Shown here in pieces: positions 24,279 through 36,843 of a stretch of 64,000 bases of DNA. This stretch comes from Chaetorhynchus papuensis. Lineage: Eukaryota > Chordata > Aves > Passeriformes > Rhipiduridae. The notes under the pieces are model-generated. The model was not told the origin of the DNA. It searched no databases and saw only the letters and a list, made by a program, of their open reading frames with translations. The stretch covers positions 449,086-513,085 of the forward strand of contig VWYX01000390.1 of the NCBI GenBank assembly GCA_013396525.1, read 5' to 3'. The translations under genes were made by a program, and so were the position numbers. Numbering within the stretch: position 1 is the first letter of the stretch; each line of letters starts with the position of its first letter.

Positions 24279-26493
24279 TGGGTGGATGCAATGGATTAGT
24301 GAATAGAGAAGTTATTTATGCTTTATATGAGGGAGAAAATTTTTCACAAAATGACTTAACTTCTCCATATAAAAGCAATTTCCTTGGTTTCAGGAAAATT
24401 CCTTTGCTTCTTAACCAAGGGGTTGGTACAACCTATTCAGTTGTGAGCAGAAAACATGATTGAGAGACTGTAGGACCCTCTCCTTAAATGTGGTCCACAC
24501 AGATGAAAGTATCTGTGAGCTTCTATGGTGTACTTTGGACTTTGTGTCCTTAGAAAGGCAGTATTTTATTGTTTGAAGGAGGTTGAAAAAAAAAACCTTC
24601 TGTTCTTTCACCCATTTACATGTTGTGCCTGGGTCTGAGACCAATTTTGTGTCCTAATTTTCCGCTTGAAACTGTGTAAAATCCTAACCTACAGTGCCCC
24701 AGCGTGCCCCAGAGCCCCGAGGGTAGAGGGGACAGCCTGTGTTTAGCCAGGATGGGGATGTGCTGGCAGAGGGTACAAGTGTGGTGGGGATCAATTCAGC
24801 TGCTGGGGATCTCCTCAGCGTGTGACCCCCAGGAAGGGATGGACAAGGAGTACCTGCTTAGGAATGCCAGGTAGGACCAGGCCACAGGGTTTCTGTGAGG
24901 CAAGTTCCATCAAACATGTCCTGTAGCCAAGTCACCCCACACCCTGTGATCCTGGGATCTGCTGAGCAGTGAAACGAGCCGCTGTCAGTGCCTGAGACTC
25001 TTTGCATGACTTAAAAGCAAAAAAAAGTAAGCATTTCTGCTCTCAAAAGGTTATGCTGCATAACGAAAACTGCAGCATTGAAAAAGCTGTATTTGTATCT
25101 TGCTGAGCCTCATGCATGTGAGAAAGGGTTTATTGGTTAGTTTCTTAGAGTGCTGCTCTTGCTGAACCACAGCATAAGAAGTTAAACTGGAAGACTGCGC
25201 TCAGTTTCTTGAATTTTTCTTCTTTTAAGGAAGCTTAGAATTTGATCCTGTGTAAACCTTTCTATAAAATTTTTATGAACTATCAGGTTGAAAAGTAAAT
25301 TTTCCTTTTTAGCAAAAAATAAAAACCTTAAATAAAGATTTTTAAATTTCCAACACAAATTGCTAAATTTTTTACAGGTGTTCCAAAGTGTAAAATGAAG
25401 TAAAAAAAGTTATCTTTCCTTTTCTCCATTTCATTTCTATTCATAAAATAGAAAGGAGAAGACGAAAGGGAAGAGAGAAAAAGATAAAAACATTGGATTT
25501 GATGGGTTCTTTAACCTAAACTTTATCTATTTATATATAAAGTAGTCCTTAAACTTTTTGATGAGGAACAAAAATGACAGTTTTGTTTTCTGAGAAATTA
25601 CAAAGCTAGGTTTCTACTAGCTTTTCTTAAAATAGCTTTCAACTAGCCCTCACTTGTAAGAGATTACTTGCCAAGTAGGAATAATCCTATGAGAAATTGT
25701 TTTCTGGATCATTATCCTAGTTTGCCATTATTGTTGGATCTCAGTTTTACATGTTATCTGAAACACTGATGACTGTGAAACAGAACCCATTCTGACTTGT
25801 CAGTTACAAACTAAATGGTGTTAAAAATCTTTCAGTGCAGCAGTACCATTATTTTATGACAATAAAATGTTTCATTGTCAGTGAGTCTTCATTGAACATT
25901 ACTGAAAAAGAGGAAGAGCAAGAAGCCCAGACTTCATTAACAACTGTAATAAAAGGAAATTTTAGAAAGAATTATTCCAAAATATCCTAAAATATCCATT
26001 TTATGAGGGATTACATATAGTAGCACAGAGAATGCACAGTGAAATAAATACTTTCTAAATCCTTGGAAGAGGAGTGAATTTCATGTGTGATTTTTTTTCC
26101 TGAGAGAACTTTTGGAGAAGAATATATCAAAACTTTCTGGTGACATTTGCGCTCTCTTTCAGGTCAAAAACATAATTCTGTTTTGTCACACTGAGTTATT
26201 AATTTAACATAATAATTTTTGTGTTAAGGAAGTATTTAAGATTCTTTATTGGTTTGGATAATAATCTGTTGTTAAAAGACAAATTTTATTTAAGTTACAA
26301 TTTAAATTTCAAGCAACTGCTGAAATTCTGCGGAACTGAACTGTGAATCAAAAAAGTATCAAAAATGAACCCACAGCCAAAACATACAATAATATTTACA
26401 AACTTTAAAGAAAACACTAGTGTGATATATGTTCAAAGTTACTCTTCTTTGAACTTCTGATTATAGATTTTTAGAATGTACTCTTGTGACTTC
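24279..26493. other. Unique sequence with a GC-rich island
   Basis: 24690-24990 is much richer in G+C than its surroundings and has no repeat that I recognise; an exon-like segment at 24819-24870 is described under findings. The remainder is AT-rich and featureless. Confidence 0.45.
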
Positions 26494-27262
26494 ACACTGT
26501 GAAGAGGTTCAACAAGACCATGTGCAAGGTCCAACACCTGGGGCAGTGCAACAGCTGGAATCAATACTGGATGGAGGATGAAGAGATCGAGGGAAGCCCT
26601 GACAAGAAGAACTTGGCGATGCTGGTGATTAAAAAGCTGGACATGAGCTGTTAATGGGCACTTGCAGCCCAGAAAGCCAGTCATATCCTGAGCTGCTTCC
26701 AAAGCACCCTAGTTGGCTGGGCAAGGGAAGTGATTCTGTCCCTCTTCTGGTGAGACCCGACCTAGAGTGCTGCATCCTGCTCTGGGGTCCTCAGCACAGA
26801 AATGACACGGAACTGTTGGGGTGGGTCCAGATGAGGGCCACAGAGATGACTGGAGGGATAGAACACTTCTCCCATGGGAAATGGTTTAGAGAGTTGAGGC
26901 TGTTAAATCTGGAGAAAAGAAGTCTCCAAGGTCTTATTGAGAACTTCCAGTACCAAAAGGGGGTTTAGAACAAAGATGGGGAAAACTTATTACTGGGGCC
27001 AGTTGCAGCAGGACAAGGGACAATGTCTTAACCTAAATGAGGGTAGTCTCAGACTAGATATAAGGAGCAATTTTTTTTTACAGTGACGGTAGTAAAACAT
27101 TGGACCAGATTGTCCAGAAATATGGTAGATGCCCCATCCCTGGAAACATTCACAGTCAGGCTGGACAGGGTTCTGATCAACCTGATCTAGTTGAGGATGT
27201 CCCTACACATTGACCCTTATAAATCCTTCCCAACCAAAACTCTTCTATGATTCTGTATGCCT
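26494..27262 (+). mobile_element. CR1 LINE, longest copy in the window
   Basis: A plus-strand CR1 of about 770 bp. It starts inside the reverse-transcriptase ORF (AGGTTCAACAAGACCA, CAAGGTCCAACACCTGGGGC). It continues through the end of that ORF into the 3' UTR, with GGACAAGGGACAATG, a decayed TTTACAGTGACGGTAGTA block and TTCACAGTCAGGCTGGACAG. It ends with TTCTATGATTCTGT. Stop codons and frameshifts break the reading frame. It is 5'-truncated like the others, and no flanking target duplication is obvious. Confidence 0.95.
26654..26968 (+). pseudogene. Decayed CR1 ORF2 C-terminal fragment
   Basis: This frame reads the C-terminal part of the CR1 ORF2 protein, downstream of the reverse-transcriptase catalytic core. 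The family-typical stretch LVRPDLECCILLWGPQH is followed by a degraded helical segment containing ELLGWVQMRATEMTGG and LNLEKRSLQG. The ORF2 protein normally nicks target DNA and reverse-transcribes CR1 RNA. Neither the endonuclease domain nor the YADD-type catalytic site is present in this truncated copy. Upstream coding similarity continues in other frames and is interrupted by a stop just before 26654, so the fragment is non-functional. The apparent methionine start is incidental. Confidence 0.85.
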
Positions 27263-29839
27263 AAAATTATTTTATATGAATCTATGTATAAGATAGATTT
27301 CTATATGAAAACACATCTGTGTGTTACAGATTAATGTGCATTTTCAGACTGTGATGTAGTCGGCTTCTTAGAAATGTAGAGACAAATGTGCTCCCAGGCA
27401 AAGCTATTGACAGTACTGAAGTAACCTATGATAGGTGCAAAATTACTCACAAGTATTCTCTTGAAAAAATGTGGTTGCTGAAGACACCAGTGAGAAGCTG
27501 ATGAAAATCTAGGCTGCTAGACCAGCCCACACCTGAGCAAAACTAGCTGCACAAATTTTAAGGATGTTTCTAATATAGCACGTGGATCTGGCATTATTTA
27601 TGCAGCTAACTGTCTCTCAAAGCCAAAGGATCTCAGTCCAGGGGAAATACAAGGTGATGTTCCATGTCGAGGTGTGTTGTTCTGTAAGGATAATTAGGAG
27701 ATTGATTAGGCTCTTGCTGATGTCAGTAGCAGTCTACTGTCGACTTCACTGGGAGTAAGGGTTAATCCCAAGTTACTATGTCTGCAAAAAAAGACATTCT
27801 TTGATTTTTGTCCATATTCTAAATTGATGATTTCATCCTTATGGAACAGTTAACTTGAAAGACCAGCCTTCTTATGAATTTTCTCTCTCAAGAAGTGAAA
27901 TCCATATAACACCTTATGGATTATTTTATGTTCAATGAGGTTTCCATTGTATTATGACTGATTATGCTGAAAATGTATTGAAATTAATAAGATATATGGC
28001 TTTCAAAGAAATCCACAGCTACAAACCTTTTTTTTTTCCTAGGTTGGCAAGGATAAGTCATTAATAATTTCAGAATTGAGTTGTTAAACAGAATTCTAGT
28101 TAATTCTGCCAGGTCCCAAGAATTTACACTTAATCTGTCTTCCTTGTTTGACTTCTACCTTTGGCAAAACGATTACATTTCAGCCAGTGACCCATTTCCA
28201 CAAATGTTTAAAGTTACATTTAAGAGTGGGAGAAAGATGAAAGCAAGCTGTGTTTCCAAATTACAGACTTATTAGTTTCTATGAAAAACCCAGGTTAGCT
28301 GACTGAAAATATTTGTATTTCTTACTGAAATGTAATACAGACTGGCTTTGAACTTCACAGTTTCAGTAAAACAAAATTCAACATGTTTGGGAATCTTGGC
28401 CCTCTCACAGCAAGATGCTTTGTAGGTGAAAAGCCAGTGTCAGCACAAACTGGAATAGATACCTATCACTAACCTTCCCTTGTAGGTTTTCCCATCACCA
28501 CGTAAGAGACTTCCATTCTGCTAAATGTGTATGAGCCAACACAGCAATACACCAAAATTAAATGCTCTTGAAATATAGTGGTTCTCAGTGAATCCAGATC
28601 TTCACCTTTTTCTCACCTTTTGTTTTATGTACTTGAACATTAAAAAACTTACGTGTGATTTTTTTCTTTTCTTTTATTGGCTTCTGATAAATGCTCAAAA
28701 ATAATGAGTCATTCTGAATGACAGTAAATAGAAAGCATTATTTTCTACCAAAACCATGGATTGTAAAATGATTCTTTAGAACTGGATAAAGATAAATTAG
28801 GTTCCAGAACTCTAAACAGCAGGAAACAAAAATTCTCTGTCAAGTAACAAAATCAGTTGGTAGTCAAATGTTGCGATGTCTTTAAAAAGCCAGATAAGGA
28901 GGTTAATTTTGTATGACGTTCACTAGGATTCTTTTTCTGAATGTAAATATAGTTGTGGTTTTTTCTCCAGAGATAGATAAATAAGGAAAGAAAATAATAA
29001 ACATATGGATGGAAGGAAAAGATATTTCAGAACTTCAGTAGGTTTCTTGTTATGTTTATTGTTTTTAAGAAAGTGTTAGCATTTTGGTAACATGCTGAAC
29101 TGAAAATCACACTAAAAAATCTGAAATATAACCCCTTTACTTAAAGACATTAGATTTAGTTTGCAGAAATATTATGCAGTTTGGACATGTCGTAAATCTC
29201 ATTTGCAGTAGGCTGCTTGTGGCAATTGAATTGAACCCTTGAAATGGGTGTTGACTCCATCTGAATTTAATGTTGACTAAGTTTCCATGGACCAAGTGGA
29301 AAAACTATTAGGGGAGTTGAAGCTCTGCCATATCAGCTAATGTGAAAAAGGTGGTATATATAATATACATACATGCAATATTGGCTGGTCCCTTGTTTAT
29401 ACTGTTGCCCAAGCCACTGCCATAGCAATCTTCTGACCAAATTTTAAACCAAAAGCTGTGGTTAACCCCACCCTTATCATGTCTCTAAAATAAATCTTTG
29501 TTGATTGCATTGCTCTTGAAGGCACATGACAGTTGCTCTGATATCATCTCTGAGGATACATCTTTTCAACAAATTGCATTCTTTGAACAACTTTTTATTT
29601 TTTTTCAGCAGCAGCAGGTGAACAAATGCCCTGAACAGCTGCCCAGGGAGAAGAAATTCAATTCTGCCAGCAATCCCAGCCTCACCCTGCCTTCTCACAC
29701 CACCCTTTTCTTCAATATGACCTTATGTGGGAGCCAAATTTTTGCCATGATGATACCATTCTCATGGAATACAAGGAAAGTCTGAGGACAATTTTTCCGA
29801 AGTGCTTTTGTTCCATTGCTCAGCAGTATCTGTTGAAAC
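27263..29839. other. Unique AT-rich sequence, nothing recognised
   Basis: No repeat family, RNA gene or convincing coding segment is visible. The 29498-29785 frames on both strands are unremarkable. Confidence 0.5.
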
Positions 29840-29957
29840 TTACTAAAGAAGGAAGCAATTAGTCTGTTTTCCCAATAATACATTTGCAATGCAAAACATT
29901 ACTAAAGAAGGAAGCAATTAGTCTGTTTTCCCAATAATACATTTGCAATGCAAAACA
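29840..29957. repeat. Perfect 59-bp tandem duplication
   Basis: Copy 1 is 29840-29898 and copy 2 is 29899-29957. By eye they are identical over all 59 bp. Each copy begins with TTACT, and the same TTACT occurs again at 29958-29962, directly after copy 2. This is consistent with slippage or microhomology-mediated duplication. Absence of any difference in non-coding DNA points to a very recent event or an assembly duplication. Confidence 0.95.
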
Positions 29958-31205
29958 TTACTGAAATCTTGAAATCATTTTACAAGTCATGTCTGCACTA
30001 TATACCTACATGCATTCAAACATGTCAAACATAGACTCAAATTTTAATATTTTAATGACAACATATTGAAATGTAAAACCAAAATTGATTATGATTTGAA
30101 TTCAAGGCACTTGTTCAGTGGTGAGTTAACTGTAATTTTTCTTGACACTGTGGGTAAACCAAACATCTCTGCAGTACTACCAGTGATTGTTTTTGTTGCT
30201 TTTTTTGCCTTACACTTGAATCAAAGTTATAACAAATTTCTGTGTTCTGGTATTCAATCTGATTTGCTTGAATTTATATATGCCAACAAAATATGTATTT
30301 ACAAATTAATTGAAACATTGAAGGGTTTTAAGGGTGGATGTTACATTTTGGTTTCTAATTAGCTTGGCAACTTTGAAATTGGTAAATTGATCCTTGGAGA
30401 TATATAATCTGCAGGTCAATTACATTTAAATATTTATCACTGTATCGTTAATCTTATTTATCTTTTCATTGTTAATTTTTATTGTTTCATTTTTCTTCCT
30501 CATCATCTATCTGTGAATCTTCTTTTACTTCAGGTGTCACTACTGTTTTGTTTATAAAGAGGGCGAAATAGAACAATAATTGTTTGAGCTGTTCCTGCTG
30601 TTGGCACAACATTTAAATTATTTTAAAAAAATATTTTCATTCGTTTTAAGTCTAGGCTAAATAAAAGTTACAGGGGAAATTTTATTCCTTTTCTGTTGCA
30701 GGATATCAGCTGGGTACACGTTCTTATCAGAGTTAGGGAATGGCACATTTGTGATATATTAAGTTAAATGGAACTCTGCAGTGGGCAAAACAGTTGTCAA
30801 GTTGTTTCGGGAAAATACATGAGAAGTCCATCAGAGAGATATTATTTAGCTTCCAGAGGACAAAAGAAGCCGTAAGATGAGTTGGGATGCAAAACTGAGG
30901 AAACTGTCAGCTGCTTCTCATCCTGTTCCAGTGACTGGATAAATAAAAGCATCCATGACAAGACATGTCATGTTGGCTTCTATCTTAATTCAGTCAAATG
31001 AGTATCAGTAAATACAGGAGAATATCTTTTATGTCAAACATCTCTAAAAGATATTAAATTACATCAGTTTTCCACTTGAGAAATGGCTTTTGAACCTTTT
31101 TCTACATTTTGAGCGAACTGCTGCTTGTTCTGGATTTAAATTCAGCGTGTACATATAAAACAGTTCCTCCTTGCAGTAGAGATAATTGCATGGGCAAATG
31201 TGAGC
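29958..31205. other. Unique AT-rich sequence, nothing recognised
   Basis: No repeat family or convincing gene. The 30066-30362 plus-strand frame has no recognisable domain. Confidence 0.5.
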
Positions 31206-31304
31206 ATGGATATGGATATGGATATGGATATGAATATGGATATGGATATGGATATGGATATGGATATGGATATGGATATGGATATGGATATGGATATGGA
31301 TATG
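31206..31304. repeat. (ATGGAT)n hexanucleotide microsatellite
   Basis: Sixteen and a half tandem ATGGAT units cover 99 bp, with one visible variant (A for G at 31233, in the fifth unit). One frame reads as a Gly-Tyr dipeptide run, the other strand as an Ile-Ser/His-Ile type run. The 31109-31309 open frame is produced by the repeat itself. Confidence 0.97.
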
Positions 31305-34300
31305 TTTGAGGAATTCAGTGGATAATCTTTTAAATTATTTTAAAAGATATATGATTTCCTTATATTTTAAACTGTGAAAACAATTGAAAACTATTGAAGA
31401 AGTATCAAAATGTCAAGTTTTGGTTTAAAATTGTGACAGAAAAGCATTTTTTAACCAGTAATATTTTACAGATTGTCTGCTTGAACTATTTTTGATCATA
31501 ATGCTAATATTTAATTCACAACATCCACACAGCTTTTACTGTATAAAGATCTCAAATACAGGAATTTAGGACTGGAAAAGACTGCCTGAGTCAGAGAATT
31601 GATTGCTGGAAATCCCGTATTTCTATTAAACCTACAACACAAAAAAATATTATCATTTCAATGTTGTTGTGATCCTTTACCAGAAGTTTAGTTTTATTTT
31701 CAGAATTGTAAACAAAAGCAAATTATATGTAAGATTTTTGTTGCAAACACAACAATGAAAGTTGCTAGTGCCAGTTAGGAGGGTTGCTCCAAATGGAAAT
31801 GGAGGAGATTCTAAAAATAATTGGGAAGATGATAATAGTGCACAGAATTTCTGTGAAGGCTCTGGAACCTTTTTATAAATATGCACCACTTGGTAGTCCT
31901 GAAGGCACCATGAAACGGTACCTCTGGGCTCAAGAGTGTGAACAGTCTTACCTTGGATATTATTTTAAGGTCATTAATGTAAATAAAATAACTGCTATGC
32001 AATCCAAAATAATTGGCCTCATTTTCATTTTTTGGTCACTGATTTACAAACATGACATTCTCAGAGCTCTGGGGGATGGTGGAGGAGAAGATTTCAGAGT
32101 TTTGGAAGGGACAGAAATTCTCTTTTGAAGTGAGTTACAAATGCTACTTCATTTACTCTCCGAGACATAAAACTTGGAAATACTTGTGGCTAAGGTCTTT
32201 CTAGACTGACATATTTCCAAGTTTCTAATGCAGCAGCAAAAATAATCTTAAAAGACTCCCCATGAGTTGAAAACTCAAGCAAGAAAGACGCTGCTGTGAT
32301 GTGATTATATTGAAAGGTTTTAAGACTTCTGTGTTTTTCAGGAGCTGAATGTTGCAACTTCTAGAAGTAATGAATTTTTAAATAAGCAAGGCCATTTTTC
32401 TTGGACACTGAAAAATCAGAAAGCCTTATTTTGCCCAAAAGTATTTTTCTTCTTCGATGATCCCTTTGCCTGTTTATTTAATAATGTTAGTCAGACTGCA
32501 AAGACAGACATTCTTACGTTTTGCTACTGATTTACTTTGAATTGTTTGTATTGTTGTCTTCCAAAATAAATATGTGGATACTGTTTTGTGGCAGTGTGTT
32601 GTTATCACAGTAAGTGGTGAGCAAAATGGTTCATATAAAAAAGGCCAAACATCTATCATGTTTTCAAGGTTTATGGAAATACTTCCTGTTTAACCTTTCA
32701 GAAGGTATAAATTTGCTTTTTTTTATGCATCAATTTTTAGGAATGTCACCCTTTTCAGAGTTCAGGTGTGATAATATATTATCTGTGACCTTTATTATTT
32801 CCTTGGCATAAAACTATGAAATTACATAGGAAAAACAGGGCACTTCTGAGCAGTCAAGCAGTAGAACTGTCATTATTTACTGGTATTATATGAGTGCTGA
32901 CCATTTGCTCAGCTAACTTATTCAGTAGAAATAATAACTTTTAATATTTTTCCATCTGGCCTTCTCCAGTATCTCTGAGACATCTCTTAATTCTTGTTTT
33001 CTTCATTTTGCCACTTATAAATTCCCATGCTCTTCAGACATTTGGGACAGAAACTTGCTGTGATGAAAAATACTTGTGTTTCTCAACATCTAGATACAGA
33101 GCATGGGTGGGAGTTGGCTAAAATATGTGTATTTCAACAAGAACATCCTCTACAAGTGTTAGCATGACTTATTGTTGTCATGCCCTCAGGACAAAGAAGC
33201 CCAAATAAGATCTGTCTGCAGCAGGAGATTTATTATGACAGTTCTCATCCAAGTTCATCTTAGACTGAGTACCTAACACATGCCTCATTTTTCTCAATGG
33301 TGCTTTTGGATACAGGCATAGACTAATATCATAAATGGAATGAACAAAAAAATCATAACACAATCAATCTTCAGTTAAAAAAAAAAATTAAGCCAGACTA
33401 AAAGAATTAACAGAAAATGTGACAACTAAGTTTTACAGCTATGACCCAAAATAAATGATAGAATATCTAAATCTGATGAAAAATCTTGTTTCATTAAATA
33501 TTTTGGTCCAATTTCTCAATACTGAATCACACAAACTTTGGATAAGGTTAAAGCAACGTGTTACTTGAAATGGAACTACTGAGTCCAGTGAGGTCTCAAA
33601 ATTACTCTGCACCTCCTAAACTGACCTGGATTCACAAAACACTGTGACTGCTAAAGGAACACTTGGAAACTGAAATCCAGTTTGAAAATATTTAATAAAG
33701 TTGACATATACTTAGACCTATTTCTGGACAACACCATACTAAAATATGTGGTTTATACCAATGCAACAATAAAGAATTGTAAAGACAAAGAATTGTATGT
33801 ATTCTTCTTGATCTGATCCTAGATTGTCCCACAACAGAAAAAGAAATTAGAAATTTTTTTACATTGGGAAAAATACCCTTAATGTAAAGTGTTTTCCTTC
33901 TTGTTTGGGAGGAGACAATGAAAGAAGGTTGAAAAAAATGTGCAGAGTGGGTTGATGAAGAAACTATGGTTTACATATCTTCATCAGAGAAAGTGCAGCT
34001 TACTGTCAAAACTTTCAAGTCAAGGGGAAAAATACAAGGTGATGATGATTTACAGTTATACAACTTGGAAACAGGCAAAACTTTTCTAATAAAGTTAAAG
34101 AGCAAATGGAATGACTTAGAGAGATGAAATGAGTTTTCCAGATGCTGATGCTTTCAGATGAAGGCCTTCTCCTGTGGGAGATAGGATTTAGGCACACAAA
34201 GGTTCCAGAGGGCATCCAAGGAAAAGAAGCTAACTGACCATGAGGTACTCCTTACAGTATCTACAAACTTGTTACCTGAAGATCTATCTGACTCACTCTG

Positions 34301-35810
34301 AGGAATTTGGACAAACATCCAAAGAGTTAGTTCCTCAGTGAAATTAAACTGGATCTCTAAGACAATTGAGACACCCCCATCTTTATTGGAATGTTCACTT
34401 TTTACTCTGAAAACGTTTTGAAAACTCAAAATAAAAAGCCACGTGAATAATAATTTCCTATTTTGGTAAAAGAAAAAATTAAAAATCCAGTTTTGGTTAA
34501 GCATATTTGAAGTGACATACAGTATTTATTTGGATGAAGCTGCACTTACACGTAGTAGCTCTAAATAACTCTTACCTTAAAAATTTTAGAAATTTATATC
34601 TAGGTTTTCTAGTTGTAATGTCAGGATGCTGCTATGGCTTCATGATCAATGGTCAAGAGTCCTCTGTTACTTCCATGTGCCCTCCCAGGTGACTGAATAC
34701 CATCCAAAGGTGATTTCAAGGGTGATTTGTTTCATTAAGCGCTGTGGTATGTGCAAGTAGCACTACAAGCCCAGCTGGAAACATTACCACACTAACAAAC
34801 CTGTGTCCTTTCACTCTCTTAAAAGCTGTAGGGCTGCACAGTGTCTTGCAAATGCAATGGTGAGATTCATGCCAGTGCTCTCCTTTTGGTGGGAAAATTC
34901 TAATAAAAAGTTTTGGTGTTTGAGCGAGTGCAGAAGCCTGTGGGCGATCTGACCAATAGGAAAATATTCACATCCAGAAGGACGGAGGGAGTTTTAAAAA
35001 GGTGTGTAGGCTCTAGACACAGCCACACACATGCATGTGCACATGCACGTACTCACAAGCTCTGTATTAAAACAGAACACCACCTTCCTGTAATTATGAA
35101 GAAAATTATGAATGTAAAGAGTAAGAAAGTGAATGTTAGACAAAGGTGCAAAATTAAGCGTTGTCGTCCTTGCTGCCTTTGTGAATTTAGGCTCCAGTCC
35201 AGTTAAGCACTTAAGCACATACATAACATTATGTGTGTGAGAGACATTAATACTTATTGCTTGAAGTTATGCATGTGTTTAAGTGCTTACCTGGATTTGG
35301 GACTTGAAGCAATTTAGCTTTAACTTGTCTTTTGTTGGCTGTTTGACTACTGTTATAATGCCTTTCAGAGCAGTACTAAATAATAGTATTCAAGGAGCAG
35401 TATTAAATAATCTTTTTAACATACTGCATTTATTATTCAAGGAATAATTGTGGCTATTATTTCCTGTATACCTATTTAGAAACAGAGATACAGAGTTTCA
35501 GAGCTTTCTGTGGGTGCACAACTATCCAGGATGGTGTCTGAAAAATAATTCAGATTATTTGCTTCATATTTTCTTCTCTAACTACTGCACTGTGATGTCT
35601 TTCATTCCTGGGAAACTTTTAAACAGGTTTAAGCCTTCATCCCAAATTTGGCAAGATAGATTGAATCTGAAGCCATGTCAAGGTCTGAAAATTCTTGATC
35701 AACTAGTAAAAAAATATTTCCACTTCTGCTTTTCTTGGTTTTAAGTTGGAACTAGAAGTGGAACTCCTGAAATAACACAAGAGCCAGTGCCAAGTTCTGT
35801 ATGAATACCC
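31305..35810. other. Unique AT-rich sequence, no confirmed gene
   Basis: No repeat family is recognised. Open frames of 114 codons (31784-32128, plus) and 116 codons (34154-34504, minus) show no domain. 35024-35052 is a 29-bp uninterrupted alternating pyrimidine-purine tract with Z-DNA potential. A weak resemblance of 31565-31615 to a CR1 3' end was not convincing. Confidence 0.45.
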
Positions 35811-35832
35811 TTTTTTTTTTTTTTTTTTTTTA
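35811..35832. repeat. Poly-T tract (T22)
   Basis: An uninterrupted run of 22 T. No retrotransposon body is recognised on either side, so it may be a simple homopolymer expansion rather than the poly-A tail of a minus-strand insertion. Confidence 0.9.
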
Positions 35833-36744
35833 AGTGAGGAGTCAATTCCTTTAGTGATTTGTCAACAGTTCTAAATAATACTTGTTGACAGGTAGTTAAA
35901 GCTTGCACAACTTGAGGCAGCTTTGCAGGTGGGCAAAGGAGGGTTTGGGGGCACTTTACCAGGGCTGTTCTGGATCATGACGGTGACTCAGTGCAGGGGG
36001 GAGGGCTGTGAAGGGTAACAGAGTTATACCCCAAGCATTTTCACTACAGCCTTTGGAGAGCTGCAACTTGTACCACTTGAAGATTCACTTGGTGTGAAAA
36101 AATCTTTGTACATCTGCAATCAGGGCTTCCCAACACCTATTCACCAGTGTGCCAGAGCTTTAACTTAAACATGATCCACATCCACATGATGCCTGTAAGT
36201 CTGTAGGTTGTGTATGCTTTATATTCTGCTTGTTGACCATAAATTAGGCACTGACAGCATTATATGCATTTCTAGGAGAGACTGAGCAGAATCCTTCTAT
36301 TTACAAAATCTCCAGAATGAATGTAAAGCAAAGTACTAGTATATAAAAAGGAAGAGCAGGGAACAATTCTGCCCACCCACTCTCTGGAGAGTTTCCCATT
36401 CTTTGGAGCTGTTACAGCAGAAAGAAATATTGTCTTTTCTTCACCGTCTTTCAGACAGACAAAAATCTAATCTTACTATAATTAAAATGCTTGGCAGAGA
36501 GAACACAGGTGATGCTGGCCTTGAGATCTGTCCTTGGCAATAGTGGATTAGTTAGGACACTAAGAAATAGCAGAACCATCCCTCTCACATCATAGAACAC
36601 TGCAGATTGTGCCACCGCTTGCTGCAGCATGCATGAACATTGCATTCTCTCATGTGTGAATAGCAAGACAGCAAGATGGTGACCCTTAAATGTCCAAGCA
36701 GTGGTGTATGGACACCTCAGCAGGGACGACATCCTTTTTCTTTG

Positions 36745-36843
36745 GAGCTGATTAACAGTCTCCTGCCCTTGGCCTCACTGGGGATAAACTGCAGTTTTGA
36801 CCCTGCTGTCCATGATAGTTGTTACCACTACACCACTTTCCCC
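36745..36843 (-). mobile_element. Possible ancient tRNA-derived SINE (MIR/CORE-like)
   Basis: Read on the minus strand, the segment has TGGTGTAGTGG, a full match to the RNA polymerase III box A consensus TRGYNNARNNG. About 25 bp further on is GGTCAAAAC, one mismatch from box B GWTCRANNC. GCAG/CTGC can pair around that box as a reduced T-stem. Downstream, TGAGGCCAAGGGCAGGAGACT and GTTAATC loosely resemble the TGACCTTGGGCAAG-ACTTAAC core of MIR. The head is about 64 nt, too short and too poorly paired for a working tRNA. A chance box A/box B pair remains possible. Confidence 0.35.

Noticed and set aside
31109..31309. Gly-Tyr repeat protein
   Set aside because: Direct translation of the ATGGAT microsatellite.
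31565..31615. Possible CR1 3' end on the minus strand
   Set aside because: Only a loose resemblance to the GGACTGGAARGGAC block; no terminal microsatellite or further CR1 landmarks in order.
36780..36843. Functional tRNA gene on the minus strand
   Set aside because: Too short, acceptor stem does not pair cleanly and the anticodon arm is not convincing; at best a SINE relic.
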